A DNA stretch of 64,000 nucleotides from contig KN805377.1 in the NCBI GenBank assembly GCA_000818945.1, positions 1 through 64,000 of the forward strand, written 5' to 3'. This document shows, one piece after another, positions 28,383 to 39,418 of this stretch. This DNA comes from Schizochytrium sp. CCTCC M209059 (Eukaryota > Sar > Bigyra > Thraustochytrida > Thraustochytriidae). Made by a program: the position numbers and the translations under genes. Below the pieces are notes generated by a model that saw only the letters and a program-made list of their open reading frames with translations, did not search any database and was not told where the DNA came from. The number at the start of each line of letters is the position of its first letter. The first letter of the stretch is position 1.

Positions 28383-30681
28383 CGATGGACCGTCAGCAAG
28401 AATAGCAAAAGATATCAACAAACAACTCCTCCTTCACCCGTTCGTCGGCCTGGTGTTCGCGTCACCGACGCGAGAGCCCTCTGTGCCGCCGGGGAACCCC
28501 GCGCCACAATTCGCCACTTTACGTCGTCGCCGCCGTCGCCTCTATGTGCAGGCACCCGGCGGCGGCGCGCGTTTACTCTTTTATGGACGACTGAGCTGAG
28601 AGCGCTTCGAGACCCACGGAATAGAATGGGAACTCATAATGCATACATGCAGGCAGGCAGGGCTGCCGCGCGTCACCTGCCACGGCCGTTGTTGCACGCT
28701 GCCAGCAACAGATTTGCTTTTCTCAAGTCAAGGTCAAGTCTGTGTGCAAGCAAGAAACTTGCAAATTCAAGAAGGTCGCTTTTCGTGCGTGCAAAACTTT
28801 GACGATGCTCGTGTCTTGATTGGCTTGACTTGTCAAAGTCTGTCCAGCGAGCAATCCCAGCCCGTGGCAGGCAATCTATTAACATGCAGGCGCTCACCTC
28901 CTTGTTCATTCGCCGCGTCAGCAGGGCTCAGGCAGGTTCAGCTACTATAGAAGTTCGCTTGGTCACCTTAGGGCTCTTTGAAGGCGTGGATGCGCTCGAT
29001 TGCGAGTCCGGCGGAGCCATTCGTCGCCAGCGCGTGCAACCGCCAGCGACGGCCAAGGCCGGTGTTCCCTCCCATCCGTCCATCTCAGCTGCCCATCCTT
29101 GCACATCGATCTGTCCTCGGGAACTACTGCTGCTTTGTGTTGCTTGGCATTCCTTCGCACCGACCTCGGCGTCACCAGCACGTCATGATGTGCGGCCGCG
29201 ACGCGAAGCAGGGCTCGGAGGGAGGTCGATCGACTTGATCATCTTTGCCTACGATCGTCGCGACGGTTGGCAGCTGCAGCGATGCGATGCAATATGCAGC
29301 GCGCTCGAGAGAGCTGTAGCTCGCTGGAAACCTGTGTCGCCTCGACTTTGCATGCGGCACGGCTCGCAGACGCTCTCTCGGCAGCGGCGCGCACGTTGCT
29401 TTACGCTGGCGGCCGCGGCGTCTCGCTCGCCCCGGCGTCGTCGTCCTCGTCATCGTCTGCGCGGTCAGTTCTGCGCAGGACTCGACAACTAACCGTGCTG
29501 ACTGCGCGCAGGCCAGGATACCGCTGCCGCTGTGTTTCTCGTTCTCGCACGCGCCGGCAGCGGGGACGGACGCCAGCCTTCCCTCTCCGACGCGCAGGAA
29601 GGAAGAAGGAAGGTAGCGCGCTGCTCTCTCTCTCCCTGCTGCTGGCGGCAAATGCGGCGGTGACGGCGGCGCTGGCTTGGAGGCAGGCAGAGCTGAGTGA
29701 GAGGCAGGTATGGATAGGCTTGCGGGCGCGGAGAGGCAAGCGGCAGCAGCAGCAGCAGCACCAACAGCAGCAGCACCAGCAGCACCAGCCACAGCAGCGC
29801 GCTCGGTCCCTGTCAACGCTCCATACTCGATGTGCATGACCGCGCTGCGCACGTGCACGAGGGGCCACCCAGGAGGGGGGTTCCTAGTCTTCTTTTATGC
29901 CTTTGCGTAGGAGGTAGGTACGAAAGGGAGGGCATAATGAAGATGGCCGCGCGATCGAAGCGAGCCAGCATCCACCATGGCCAGCTCCACTTAGAGAGAT
30001 GAGAGATCGCGAACTTGGAAAAGGAAAAAAACAAAGGCAGGAAGGTATCATCATGACAGGCTTGCCTCGCCAGGCCGCCAGCCACGCCGCAAGCTTCGCC
30101 TCTGGCCGCCGGTCCTGACCGCCAGCTGAGCTAGCTAGGTGCAGCCCTGGCCTGCCTTGCCTCGGCTCGTCTGCCCCGAGTCCTCCTCTCGGGGCGTGGC
30201 TCTTCCAAACTACCGCATCCTCCCTCGAGTTGATTGCTGCCGCTGGCACGACCGCGGTGCAAACGCGCCGGGACATGCCCTGCATGCAGCCAATGACAAA
30301 TGAAAACACTGGCAAGACACTCACTTGAAGACCAGATATAAGGCAAGACCAGAAAGGAAAGAACTTGAAAGAAAGAAAGAAAGGAAGAAAGAAAGAAAGA
30401 AAGAAAGAAAGGAAGCTGGTCGGCCTGATCAGACTCAGACCGCACAAACCGGAGAGAGAGGAGAGGAGAACAGACTCCTTCTCCTCCTCCGAGTCCTCCG
30501 TCGCCGCCGCCGACGCCACCGCCCGCACGGCAGTGCGCCCCGCGCGCCGCGCCGCGCCGCGCCCCGCGGCGCGTGCCGAGCAAGGCGAGAACAGCAGAGA
30601 GAGAGAAACAAATAAGAAACAAACAGCCAACCAGCCGAAGTTTACAGCCCACCGAAGCTGGCGCCCGACGCCTGACGCAAG
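28383..30681. other. 2.3-kb divergent region between OB-fold gene and myosin
   Basis: No convincing gene. Long overlapping ORFs on both strands are rich in Arg, Ala, Ser or Leu and share no recognisable domain. It contains a CAG-type run (about 29740-29800), an AAAG/GGAAG run (about 30367-30416) some 266 bp upstream of the myosin ATG, and a GCC/CGC-rich stretch (about 30490-30570). Probably promoter and 5' UTRs; a small unrecognised gene cannot be excluded. Confidence 0.45.
30367..30416. repeat. (GAAA)n tract upstream of myosin
   Basis: AAAG/GGAAG units about 266 bp before the myosin ATG, in its presumed 5' region. Confidence 0.85.
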
Positions 30682-33600
30682 ATGGGGCGCGCCGAGGAGG
30701 ACCTCTATGACGAGGGCGCCGCCGTCTGGGTGAGGGACCCGGACGAGGCGTGGGTCCGCGGCGTCATCACCGAAAAGCTCCGCGACGGCTCCGTCGTGGT
30801 CAAGACCGATAAACGCACCACGGTCACCGCACCTCTCGGTGACGTCGAGTTCTGCTCCACGTCCCCGCGCCAGGAGGTCAAGGTGGACGACCTCACACAG
30901 CTCCCGGACCTGCACCAAGCGGCCCTCCTGAGTACCTTGCACGTGCGCTTCGAGGCCGACAAAATATACACCTTCTCCGGCGAGATCCTCATCGCCGTCA
31001 ACCCCTTCAAACGCATCCGTGGTCTCTATGAGCCCTCATCCATGGCAAAGTACGTCAACGCGGGCGTCGGCGAGGTCGAGCTCCTCGACCCTCACGCCTA
31101 CCGCATCGCCGGCGCCGCCTACAAAGCCATGACCACCTACAACGGTCGCAATCAAAGCATTCTCGTCAGTGGTGAGTCCGGCGCCGGAAAAACATACAAC
31201 ACAAAGGTTCTCCTCTCGTACCTAACGGTGGTGTCTGCGGGCGATACCTCGCGCGGCATGAACGAGTTTCGGGCCTCGCTTAGACGCGGCTCGCGAAGGA
31301 CAAACGTTGTGGGCTCGAGCGTGTCGCAGCGAGTGCTCGAGGCGAACCCCCTCATGGAGGCCTTTGGCAACGCCAAGACCCTGCGAAACGACAACTCCTC
31401 GCGCTTCGGCAAGCTCATCGAGCTCGACTTTGATCGCCAGTCCGCGCGGCTCATGGGCGCGGCCATCGACGTCTACCTCTTGGAAAAGGCACGCGTCGTG
31501 CACCAGCAAGAGGGCGAGCGCAATTACCACATCTTTTATGAGATGAACGCCGGCCTTTCTCGCGAGGAACGCAACGAGCTGTCGTTTCCTGACCTGCGCT
31601 CCTGTAGGTACATTGAGTCTTCCACGATGGACCGCGCCGACATCGATGACAAGTCGCAGTGGAAGTTGACCAACGCAGCATTTGACATTATCGGCTTCAC
31701 CGACACCGAGCGCTTGCAAGTGCTTCGCGTCATGTCGGCTGTCCTGCATTTGGGCAATATCTCCTTTGAGCCACACAATGTCAGCGGTGCCGAGGGCAGC
31801 AAGGTGTCGCGGGGTTCCAAGGATTCCGCGGAACTCTGTGCCTCCCTCCTCGGAGTCGACAAGGACCAGCTCGTGGCCGCCCTCACGACGCGCGGCATTA
31901 GCGTTGGTGGTGGCGGCTTTCTCGCGGCTCTTTCCGGACCCACAGAATCGCTTGTTAAACAACATACTGTCACGCAAGCTGAAGAGGCGCGCGAGGCCCT
32001 TGCTATGGCGCTCTACGAGCGCACCTTTGGCTGGATTGTCTGGCGTATCAACGAGTCGATTGGTGTCAGCAACAAGATGGCACAAAAGTCTCGCGCGGCG
32101 CGAAAGAGCAGGGCCGCCATTCCCATCTCGCGCACGATGATGGCCAGAGCTCTCACCACGGGCAAGAGCGCCGAGCCCGAGTACTATGACGATCACAGCA
32201 TTGGCGTTCTCGATATCTTTGGCTTTGAAGTGTTCGAGTCGAATGGTTTCGAGCAGCTCATGATTAACTACACGAACGAACGTTTGCAGGGCCAGTTCAA
32301 CGAGCACATTTTCAAGCTCGAGGCCGCTCTCTTTGAGTCTGAGGGACTCGACTGGTCCGTCATTGACTGGCCGGACAACCAGCTCACCCTTGATATGATT
32401 GAGACCCGCCCGATTGGCCTGCTCTCACTCCTCGACGAGACGTGCCTCATGGGCTCTGGCACAGACAAGAGCTTTGTTTCCAAGATCTACCAGAATCTGA
32501 CCAAGGGCAAGTTCAGCACGGTCATCAGTGCCGATCGCAATCAGCAAGTTCGCCTTCAGTTCGAAATTGCGCACTTTGCCGGGCCCGTGGCCTACAATTC
32601 CGAGGGCTTCATCACCAAAAACAAGAATGAGCTTCGTGTCGAGGCCGTCGATCTTTTGCGCTCCTCGGACGACAAGTGGCTCTCGGTCCTCATGCCGCCA
32701 GATGCCTCTGCTGCGGGGGGTGGCTCCGACGCGCAAGAGTACTTTAGCCATCTGGCCAACCAACCACGGAACCAGCGCAGCAGCTTGCAGCGTCACCGCC
32801 GCGTTTCGCCAACGACTACGCGTCTGCAGCAAAAGACGGTTAGCAGCCACTTTCGCACGCAGCTCTCGGTCGCACTTAATCACATTAACGCCTCGCAGCC
32901 GCACTACATTCGCTGCATCAAGCCGAACGATCTCAACGTTGAGACCGTTTTCGATCGCGTGCGCGTCGAGGAGCAGCTCGCCTACTCTGGAGTCCTCGAG
33001 GTGGTGCGCGTCGCCCGCGCGGGCTACCCGACCCGCTTTGCGCTGCGGGACTTTGCGGACCGGTTCCACGTCCTTTCCGTGTCTCGGTCCTCGAAGCGCC
33101 GTCATTCGAAGCGCCGCTCCAAGGGTCACAAGTCTGACTTCAGGTCAACGTGCGAACGCATCGTCAAGTCTGCCAAGTTGGAAGTCATTACCGACTACCA
33201 GATTGGCCACACCAAGGTTTTCCTCAAGCCGTACGCCTACACTACCCTCGAGCTGCTCAAGGCCGAGCGCGTCCTCAAGTACGTTCTCATCTTGCAGCGC
33301 AGCGTCCGCGTCTGGCTTCGGACCTACCGCGCCACGAAAAAGCTGCGAGCCGCCAAAAAGATCCAGCGCAACGTTCGTGGCTTCCTTGTGCGCCGCAAGG
33401 TGGGTGGCTTTCGTCGCGAGCGTCGTGCGGCCATTGCCATTCAGCGCATTGCGCGCGGCGTCTTGGCACGTGCGCATGTCGTTCCCCTTATTGAGCAGCG
33501 AATTGCCGACGACAAAAAGCGCCGCGAGAGCGCGGCCCGCCGCATCAAAAAGGCCTACCGGCGCAAGGTTCTCAAGGACCGTCTGCGCGAGATCCACGAT

Positions 33601-34431
33601 GAGTCGGTGCGCCAGCGCAGTGCCGTCATGCTGCAGAGTCTTGCTCGCGTGATCAAGGCGCAAAAGCTAGCCAACTCTATGTATGCTGAGCGTGTGGCCG
33701 ATGATGCCGCGCGCACCCTGCAGGGTGTGGCGCGCATCTTGGCTGCCAAAAAGACCAAAGAAATGCTCGAGCAAGAGCGTATCGAGGAGGAGGAAGAGGA
33801 GCCGAATCTCTTTATCTTCTATGCTGGGCCTCTTTTGGTGCTCTTTCTCTTTACGCAGCCCTTGCTCATGATTGGCCTTGCAGGCGTTGCGGTGGCCATG
33901 CTCGCGGGTGCTGGCATGGCGCTCGAAGCTGAACAGCGCCAAAGCTTGTTCCAACAAGAGGGAGCCAGCTACAGCCGTCGTGCACGCCGCCACCGACGCC
34001 GCTACGGTGATCCTGATGGTTTCTACGACGATGATGAAGGCGACGATCTTTCGGACGATGACTTTGACGATGACGCCGCCTCTGACGTGTCAGACGATGT
34101 TGGCTTTTTCAAGCGCAACAAGGGTAACAGCCGCAAGCTCACGCGTCAGCTCTCGCGTCTGACGCCCGCCAAGGAGAAGACATCGCGTTCGCAAAAGTCT
34201 TCACGCTCGCAGAGACCTTCTCGATCCCCCTCGAGCGCTTCTCGTCGTCCTTCGCGGGCGGCGGAGCCTTCCCCATTGGCACGTGCTTCCCGCAAGCTCG
34301 CGCCCGCCCGCAAGGGCGTTTCCTCGCGCAAGCTTGAGATGACCGCCTACGATGACTTTGACGTTTACTTTTCCGGGTCCAAGAAGAAGCCCTCCCGCAA
34401 CCGCATCCGTCGCAGCGGAGGGGCGCCTTGA
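30682..34431 (+). CDS. Myosin heavy chain with IQ motifs and a C-terminal hydrophobic, membrane-like segment
   Basis: A 1,249-residue unconventional myosin. An SH3-like N-terminal subdomain (VWVRDPDEAWVRGVI) precedes the motor (about 70-830). The motor has P-loop GESGAGKT (164-171), switch I region NDNSSRFGK, switch II DIFGFEVFESNGFEQLMINY (from 511) and the actin-binding end SVALNHINASQPHYIRCIKPN. Residues about 865-1020 contain several IQ motifs (IQRNVRGFLVRR, IQRIARGVLARA). Then, unusually, residues about 1043-1080 form a long hydrophobic stretch (FIFYAGPLLVLFLFTQP, then LLMIGLAGVAVAMLAGAG) able to make one or two membrane helices. The tail has an Asp-rich block and a Ser/Arg/Lys-rich block with no FYVE, PH or MyTH4 domain visible. 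The ATG at 30682 is in good agreement with the SH3-like start. Class is uncertain, probably a protist-specific one. Confidence 0.93.
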   Translation: MGRAEEDLYDEGAAVWVRDPDEAWVRGVITEKLRDGSVVVKTDKRTTVTAPLGDVEFCSTSPRQEVKVDDLTQLPDLHQAALLSTLHVRFEADKIYTFSGEILIAVNPFKRIRGLYEPSSMAKYVNAGVGEVELLDPHAYRIAGAAYKAMTTYNGRNQSILVSGESGAGKTYNTKVLLSYLTVVSAGDTSRGMNEFRASLRRGSRRTNVVGSSVSQRVLEANPLMEAFGNAKTLRNDNSSRFGKLIELDFDRQSARLMGAAIDVYLLEKARVVHQQEGERNYHIFYEMNAGLSREERNELSFPDLRSCRYIESSTMDRADIDDKSQWKLTNAAFDIIGFTDTERLQVLRVMSAVLHLGNISFEPHNVSGAEGSKVSRGSKDSAELCASLLGVDKDQLVAALTTRGISVGGGGFLAALSGPTESLVKQHTVTQAEEAREALAMALYERTFGWIVWRINESIGVSNKMAQKSRAARKSRAAIPISRTMMARALTTGKSAEPEYYDDHSIGVLDIFGFEVFESNGFEQLMINYTNERLQGQFNEHIFKLEAALFESEGLDWSVIDWPDNQLTLDMIETRPIGLLSLLDETCLMGSGTDKSFVSKIYQNLTKGKFSTVISADRNQQVRLQFEIAHFAGPVAYNSEGFITKNKNELRVEAVDLLRSSDDKWLSVLMPPDASAAGGGSDAQEYFSHLANQPRNQRSSLQRHRRVSPTTTRLQQKTVSSHFRTQLSVALNHINASQPHYIRCIKPNDLNVETVFDRVRVEEQLAYSGVLEVVRVARAGYPTRFALRDFADRFHVLSVSRSSKRRHSKRRSKGHKSDFRSTCERIVKSAKLEVITDYQIGHTKVFLKPYAYTTLELLKAERVLKYVLILQRSVRVWLRTYRATKKLRAAKKIQRNVRGFLVRRKVGGFRRERRAAIAIQRIARGVLARAHVVPLIEQRIADDKKRRESAARRIKKAYRRKVLKDRLREIHDESVRQRSAVMLQSLARVIKAQKLANSMYAERVADDAARTLQGVARILAAKKTKEMLEQERIEEEEEEPNLFIFYAGPLLVLFLFTQPLLMIGLAGVAVAMLAGAGMALEAEQRQSLFQQEGASYSRRARRHRRRYGDPDGFYDDDEGDDLSDDDFDDDAASDVSDDVGFFKRNKGNSRKLTRQLSRLTPAKEKTSRSQKSSRSQRPSRSPSSASRRPSRAAEPSPLARASRKLAPARKGVSSRKLEMTAYDDFDVYFSGSKKKPSRNRIRRSGGAP

Positions 34432-35531
34432 AAAAATGAGAAGAAAAAGGACTCTCACGATGACCATTACGAGATGGATAGATGACGCGGCGGCGGCGGC
34501 GGCGGCGGCGGCAGCAGCAGACTTCATCCGTTCGCAGCAAGTTTATCCGTACACTTCTATTCTGTTCTACTGTTTCGAATTTTCTATAACTATGTTTACA
34601 CAATTTTGGGTTCGCGGGGTCCTGTGGTCCGCGGGGGTCCTGGGGTGCTCTTGTCAGCGAGCAAGGTTCGGTTGCTTGACGAGGGTTCCCAAGTTGTCGG
34701 GCATGCATGCTTGCTTGCTTGCTTGCTTGCTTGCCTTGCTTGCTTGCTTGCTTGCACACACAAGCCGTAGGCTAGGCATACAGGTGTAGGCTTGGGTAAG
34801 CATTGGTTCCGACTGCAAATCGTTTGCCTCGTCTTTGAGATCGCCCCATCAACTACCTGTCATCATGGCCTGAATCGCGTACGGCCTCTGTCGACGAGGA
34901 GCGCCACGCCTGCACATGACTCGGTAGGAGCGAGGAGGAGAATGCAAGCGCCAGCAGCCAAGGCAACCAGGCAACCAGGCAAGCAGGCAAGCAGGCAAGC
35001 AGCCAGCCAGCCAGCCAGCCAGCCAGCCTCGGGACAACAGCTGCAGACGGGTGCAGGGTGTAAAAGTAAGTCCTCGTTGCGTCACCAGTGATGGAGGTGT
35101 CCACCAGCCTCGCTCCCGCTGCTGGTCGCGTCGGTCGATATGACTGGCGACTGCCGGGAGCGCGCACACACACACCTTGCTCTCCTTCTTCGCATTCTTT
35201 TACAGACATTTTTTCTCGCACGCACGCTCGCCCGTCCCGCTTGCGCACGGAAGCCCGCTCGCGCGCAAAACCTGAACCCTCCCACCGGCGCGACGCGAGC
35301 ACCGCGCTTGCCGCGCCGACAGCCCCCGGCAGCTTGCTTGCTAGCTTGCTTGCTTGCTTGCTAGCTTGCTGGCTAGCTTGCTTGCTAGCTTGCTTGCTTG
35401 CTTGGGCGCCGTGCACGCGCGCACGCCGAGATCAGATCCGAGGCAGCGCGAGACGCTCGCTGGTGGGTCGCAGCAACCTCATCCTCGCTCGGGCGGCGAA
35501 GGGAAGGCCGGGGACGCGCTAGCTCGCGAGC
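34432..35531. other. Repeat-rich spacer between myosin and ankyrin-SAM genes
   Basis: 1.1 kb with a CGG run (about 34487-34511), a GCTT run (about 34705-34753), a GGCAA/CAGG/CCAG run (about 34958-35028) and a second GCTT/TAGCTTGC run (about 35332-35404) that ends 128 bp before the ankyrin ATG. ORFs over these repeats are artefacts. Confidence 0.6.
35332..35404. repeat. (GCTT)n tract upstream of the ankyrin-SAM gene
   Basis: GCTT units mixed with TAGCTTGC, ending 128 bp before the ATG at 35532. The same unit type occurs at 34705-34753 and 45235-45290. Confidence 0.85.
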
Positions 35532-37096
35532 ATGGTCACGCGCCTGCGAGGGCGGAGCGCCAACCTCGACGAAGAACGGCAGAAACAGAGGCGCAGCGCA
35601 GGCGCCAGGGTGCAAAGCATCAGGGCCGCCGCCTCGAGCGCGTGGAATAGCGCAGCCAAGGCCTGCGGCAAAAGCCCCCAACAAAAGCTCAACAAGGACC
35701 TCTGCGAAGCGGCGGCGTACGGAGATGCTGACCTCGTGGAAAGCCTCGTGGCGGAAGGCGCTGACCCCAGCCATGTGAGCCGGCAGCGCGGCTACGCAGG
35801 GCTTACGGCCCTCCATATTGCAGCTGAAGCTGGCAACGTCGGGGTCTGCGAGTGGCTCGTTAACCAGGGTGCACAAGTCAACGCCGAGTCCCGTGACGCA
35901 CGCCACTACACGCCTTCGATGCTGGCCAGCCTTTCGGGCCATCGCGATATTTGCGAGCTCTTTCTCGCCAATGGCGCTCAATGGAAACCGCAAGAGGCGA
36001 ACATTTGCCTGCGGGCGGCAGCAAAGGCTCTCTCGTTTCCTATGTGCACTTTTCTTCTTGAAACTGCTGGGGCGAGCGCAGCCTCAAGCGACGCGAACGG
36101 CACCACCCCCCTTCACCTCATCGCTTCGTACGATGACGTGCGAACGACTCGCATCATGTCTTTGGCGACACGGCGTGCGCAGCGGGATACAGAACGTGTC
36201 ACCCTGGCACGTGAGGGCGCGACGCGGCGAAAACTTGCCAAATTACTTTTGGCAGCCGGCGCTGACGTGAATGCTGCCGATAAGGACGGGTGCACGCCTC
36301 TTTATTGCTGTGCTTCACACGCGTCTCTCGCGGCGGTTCTCATCAATGCTGGCGCCGACGTCAATGTCCATGTAGGCCAGGACCAGGAAACACCTCTGCT
36401 CAAGGCCGCGGGGAGCGCAGCGTCCGTCAAACTCTTGCTTACTAAGGGCGCTGATCCTAACGCCCGTTCATACTATGGTGTGGTGCCTTTACATCGCGCT
36501 GCAGCCTCGCAAAGTCGCAAGGCAGTCTCCTTTCTTTTGCAGCATGGGGCCAAGCCCAATTTGAAGGACTCCATGGGCCGCACTGCCTTACACTACGCCG
36601 CAGAGGAACTCCGCCGGACCAACTGCGCCACACTTCTTCAGCACAAGAAGACGAATATTGACGCGAGGGACAACGAGGGGAATACCGCTCTCATGGTCGC
36701 TGTCCTACAGTATCGCGTGTCAGAAAAGGCGAACAAAGTCTTGGCCACCGGTCGCTTTCTTCTCCGCAGGGGTGCCGACATTAACATTACAAATCATCGT
36801 GGACTCGATCTCGAAGGGCTCGCCGAGGCTTATGGAATTCCCATTTTTGATCGTCTCGTGGACACCACAGAAAGTTCGCTCCCGGACGAAGATGGCCGCA
36901 GTGAGTTTGACGACCACAGTTTTGCTGACTCGGCCTCGGTATTTTCGCTATCAGAGTTTGCTGAGAGACGTCTCGGGTCCAGTTCATCGCGAAAGGACAA
37001 ACGAGGCGAACGTGTTGTTTGGCTTCAGAATCAAGAAGACGAGTCAAGACAAGCAACTACCGAGGATGAGGATGCTGCTGCTGCTGCGGCGACGGC

Positions 37097-37127
<31 letters not shown>

Positions 37128-37439
37128 CAAGAAGAAGAAGAAGAAGAAGAAGAAGAAGAAGAAGAAGAAGAAGAAGAAGAAGAAGAAGAAGAAGAAGGGG
37201 AAGCTACAGTTTCTGAGGAAGAAGGCGAGATTGATCATTTTAGCGATGATGAACTCTGCGAAGAAGATGAGAAAGACGAATGGCTCGAGACGAATGGAGA
37301 AAGCCAAGACGAAGCCGAAGTTGGACCTCGAGACATTTACGACGACGACCATGACCCTAACAATGACGATTATTATGGCGATGAGCACGATGACCTCGAC
37401 GTCGACGAGGAAAGTGAAGAAGACCTTGGAAGCAGTGAG

Positions 37440-37471
<32 letters not shown>

Positions 37472-37928
37472 AGAAGAAGAAGAAGAAGAAGAGGAAGAGG
37501 ATGATGCTGCTAGCGATATTGATGGAGCGGATGACGACCAGGACGATGTTCACAGTGAGCATGGTGAGGCGAAAGCTCTTCGAGATGCAGAAGCCCGAAG
37601 CGAGCTTTTAACACAAAGGGCGCAAGCCAAAGCAACAACTGACCTGGTCATCTTCCTCGAAGCGATTCATATGAGTCGATTTCTTCCTGCGCTCGTAAAG
37701 TGCGGCGTACATAGTATTCGTGACCTGCGGGCACTTGATGACGCTGGGATCGAGAGCCTTGGCATGCGAGTCAATGAAGAAAAAATCTTCAGGAGTGCCG
37801 TGGATGGCCTGCGCGAAAGTGTGAGGCGAAGGGTTTCCGCTCTCGAGGTACAGCCTGAGCCGCTTGGAATCGTTTACGAATCCGGCGCTGGCACACGGAG
37901 TGCCGATGCACCTACTTCACCCCCTTGA
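35532..37928 (+). CDS. Ankyrin-repeat and SAM-domain protein with long acidic linker
   Basis: A 798-residue protein. Residues about 80-440 are ankyrin repeats (GLTALHIAAEAGNVGVCEWL, GTTPLHLIA, GCTPLYCCA, GRTALHYAAEE, GNTALMVAV). Residues about 515-700 are a low-complexity linker of Ala, Glu and Asp runs encoded by near-pure GCA, GAA and GAC repeats (about 37089-37196 and 37438-37500). A SAM domain follows (about 703-765: LVIFLEAIHMSRFLPALVKCGVHSIRDL and onward). ANK-SAM proteins are usually scaffolds that dimerise through SAM. The start ATG at 35532 is the first in frame. Its last 55 bp overlap the 3' end of the convergent gene ending at 37874. Function unknown beyond scaffolding. Confidence 0.85.
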
Positions 37929-39418
37929 GTCGGACGCAAGCCTTTCGGAGGCGTTCCTTTGGCTGACGAATTTGAATGCGACAATCGTGCATGAGCCGGG
38001 ATCGTGTAGCTCACGCGTAGGACACCAATGGTACCGTCTGGGTAGATGGTGACGCGATGGTTTGCGTGTGCTGGCGGCGTTGGCGGAGCTCGCAGCATGA
38101 GCATGTCTTCTTTGTCTTGCTCCGCTCGATCCGCTTTCTCTTCTTCGTCGTCAGCGCACGTGAATGCAGGAATCTGCAATGCTGCTGGTGCGGCCTGCCG
38201 CGATGACGAACGCGATGCCGCCGCCAAGCTTACATCATTTTCGTTTTCTTTCGTTCGCAAGTCTTCGTTTAGAGTGTACACCACTCGGTTCGAAGATGAT
38301 GGCACGGAAGGTGCTGCGGTCGTTGTCGTTGTCGTCTTCATCGTCGATATTGTGGTCCACGATTCAAATTCCTCAGAGGATGCCGGCGATGCTAGAGGCG
38401 GTGAACGAAAGCGCCCGGTGCCTCGTCCTGGGCGCGTTCGCGGCGACACGAGCGTGCGCCGTCGGCGTCGGTTGCGAAGCTCCTCTCGGATTTCCGCAAT
38501 GAGCTCGCCGTAGGAACGCAAGAGATCCATGAGAGTCTCCCGCGGACGTTCGCGCACAGTCTTGGCCACGTACGAATGGGCAAAGATCGCTTCGGCAAGA
38601 TTTTCAAGTGCCACGCCAAAGTCCTGCATCGTAAGCGTCTCGGTTCCTGCAGCCGTTTGAAATGCGCGAACGAGCGAGCGCCGCGAGCAGAGTCGCGGAT
38701 GAAGGTGAAAATCGCGCGTGAATTGCACAAAGCTGGTAAACGTCAATCGGTTGTCAGCTTCGTTGGCGTAAAAGGCGAAAATGTCTTGTTTCAAAGCAGA
38801 CTCAACATCGACATCTTTGACTGCCGCGATTTCGCATTTCTCGTTTGCCACGGTTTTCTTTTCACACGCGTGCGCTCCTGCATCGTCACCTCCGCATTGA
38901 TGTAGCTTCTGGTGCTCCTCCTGGGCCTTCTGCTGGTGCTCTTGGTGAAGTTCTTGAACGCCAGCCCTCTTTTCCTCCATGTCCAAGGGCCTTTCGCGCG
39001 GACTTCGCGGCTGACGCGCTGCCCAGGCCTGAATCGCTTCATCCCACGCGCGTGGATTTTTGCGTTGCAGGTGCTGGACAAAGGCCTCCCCTCCGTTTGC
39101 GAGGCCACTTTCAACGGCGAGCTCACGGACAATGTGAACGAAGCCGTCAAAGTTAGTGAGGCCACGTCGTCGGCCTGGGATCGCCCTCTGCTCAAACGCG
39201 ACGGCAACCGCGCCGGGCGCGGCGTCAATACCGGCGTCGCGCATCAGGGACGAAAAGTTTGAGAGGCTCATGGCATCTCGGTCTGAGGGACCAAAGTGGT
39301 CTTGCCCCAGGCCTGCGTATCTCTGGAAAAGCACGTAGAGCGCCGGGTCTCGCGGTTGCGCCTGCGTCCGCGTCCGCGTCGGAGCCTCCTTACTCAAATC
39401 GTCCTCCCTTGCGGCCAT
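37874..39418 (-). CDS. p25-alpha/TPPP-like EF-hand-like protein
   Basis: A 514-residue protein. An N-terminal module (about residues 27-115) has the p25-alpha/TPPP pattern: YVLFQRYAGLG, a short helix FSSLMRDAGI, then LTNFDGFVHIVRELA. A second related module (about 210-300) reads IFAFYANEADNRLTFTSFVQF, then RDFHLHPRLCS and LTMQDFGVALENLAEAIF. Human TPPP binds and bundles microtubules; similar modules occur in flagellar proteins. The C-terminal ~200 residues are Arg/Ser/Thr-rich and acidic and look disordered. ATG 39418 is first in frame. The stop at 37874 lies inside the ankyrin-SAM coding sequence on the other strand. Microtubule or axoneme association is inferred from the fold only. Confidence 0.65.
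   Translation of the reverse strand: MAAREDDLSKEAPTRTRTQAQPRDPALYVLFQRYAGLGQDHFGPSDRDAMSLSNFSSLMRDAGIDAAPGAVAVAFEQRAIPGRRRGLTNFDGFVHIVRELAVESGLANGGEAFVQHLQRKNPRAWDEAIQAWAARQPRSPRERPLDMEEKRAGVQELHQEHQQKAQEEHQKLHQCGGDDAGAHACEKKTVANEKCEIAAVKDVDVESALKQDIFAFYANEADNRLTFTSFVQFTRDFHLHPRLCSRRSLVRAFQTAAGTETLTMQDFGVALENLAEAIFAHSYVAKTVRERPRETLMDLLRSYGELIAEIREELRNRRRRRTLVSPRTRPGRGTGRFRSPPLASPASSEEFESWTTISTMKTTTTTTAAPSVPSSSNRVVYTLNEDLRTKENENDVSLAAASRSSSRQAAPAALQIPAFTCADDEEEKADRAEQDKEDMLMLRAPPTPPAHANHRVTIYPDGTIGVLRVSYTIPAHARLSHSNSSAKGTPPKGLRPTQGGEVGASALRVPAPDS

Noticed and set aside
28830..30652. Several overlapping ORFs of 150-350 residues on both strands
   Set aside because: Composition-driven, mutually overlapping, no domain, and many begin with non-ATG codons.
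31222..32307. 361-residue minus-strand ORF opposite myosin
   Set aside because: Shadow of the myosin motor.
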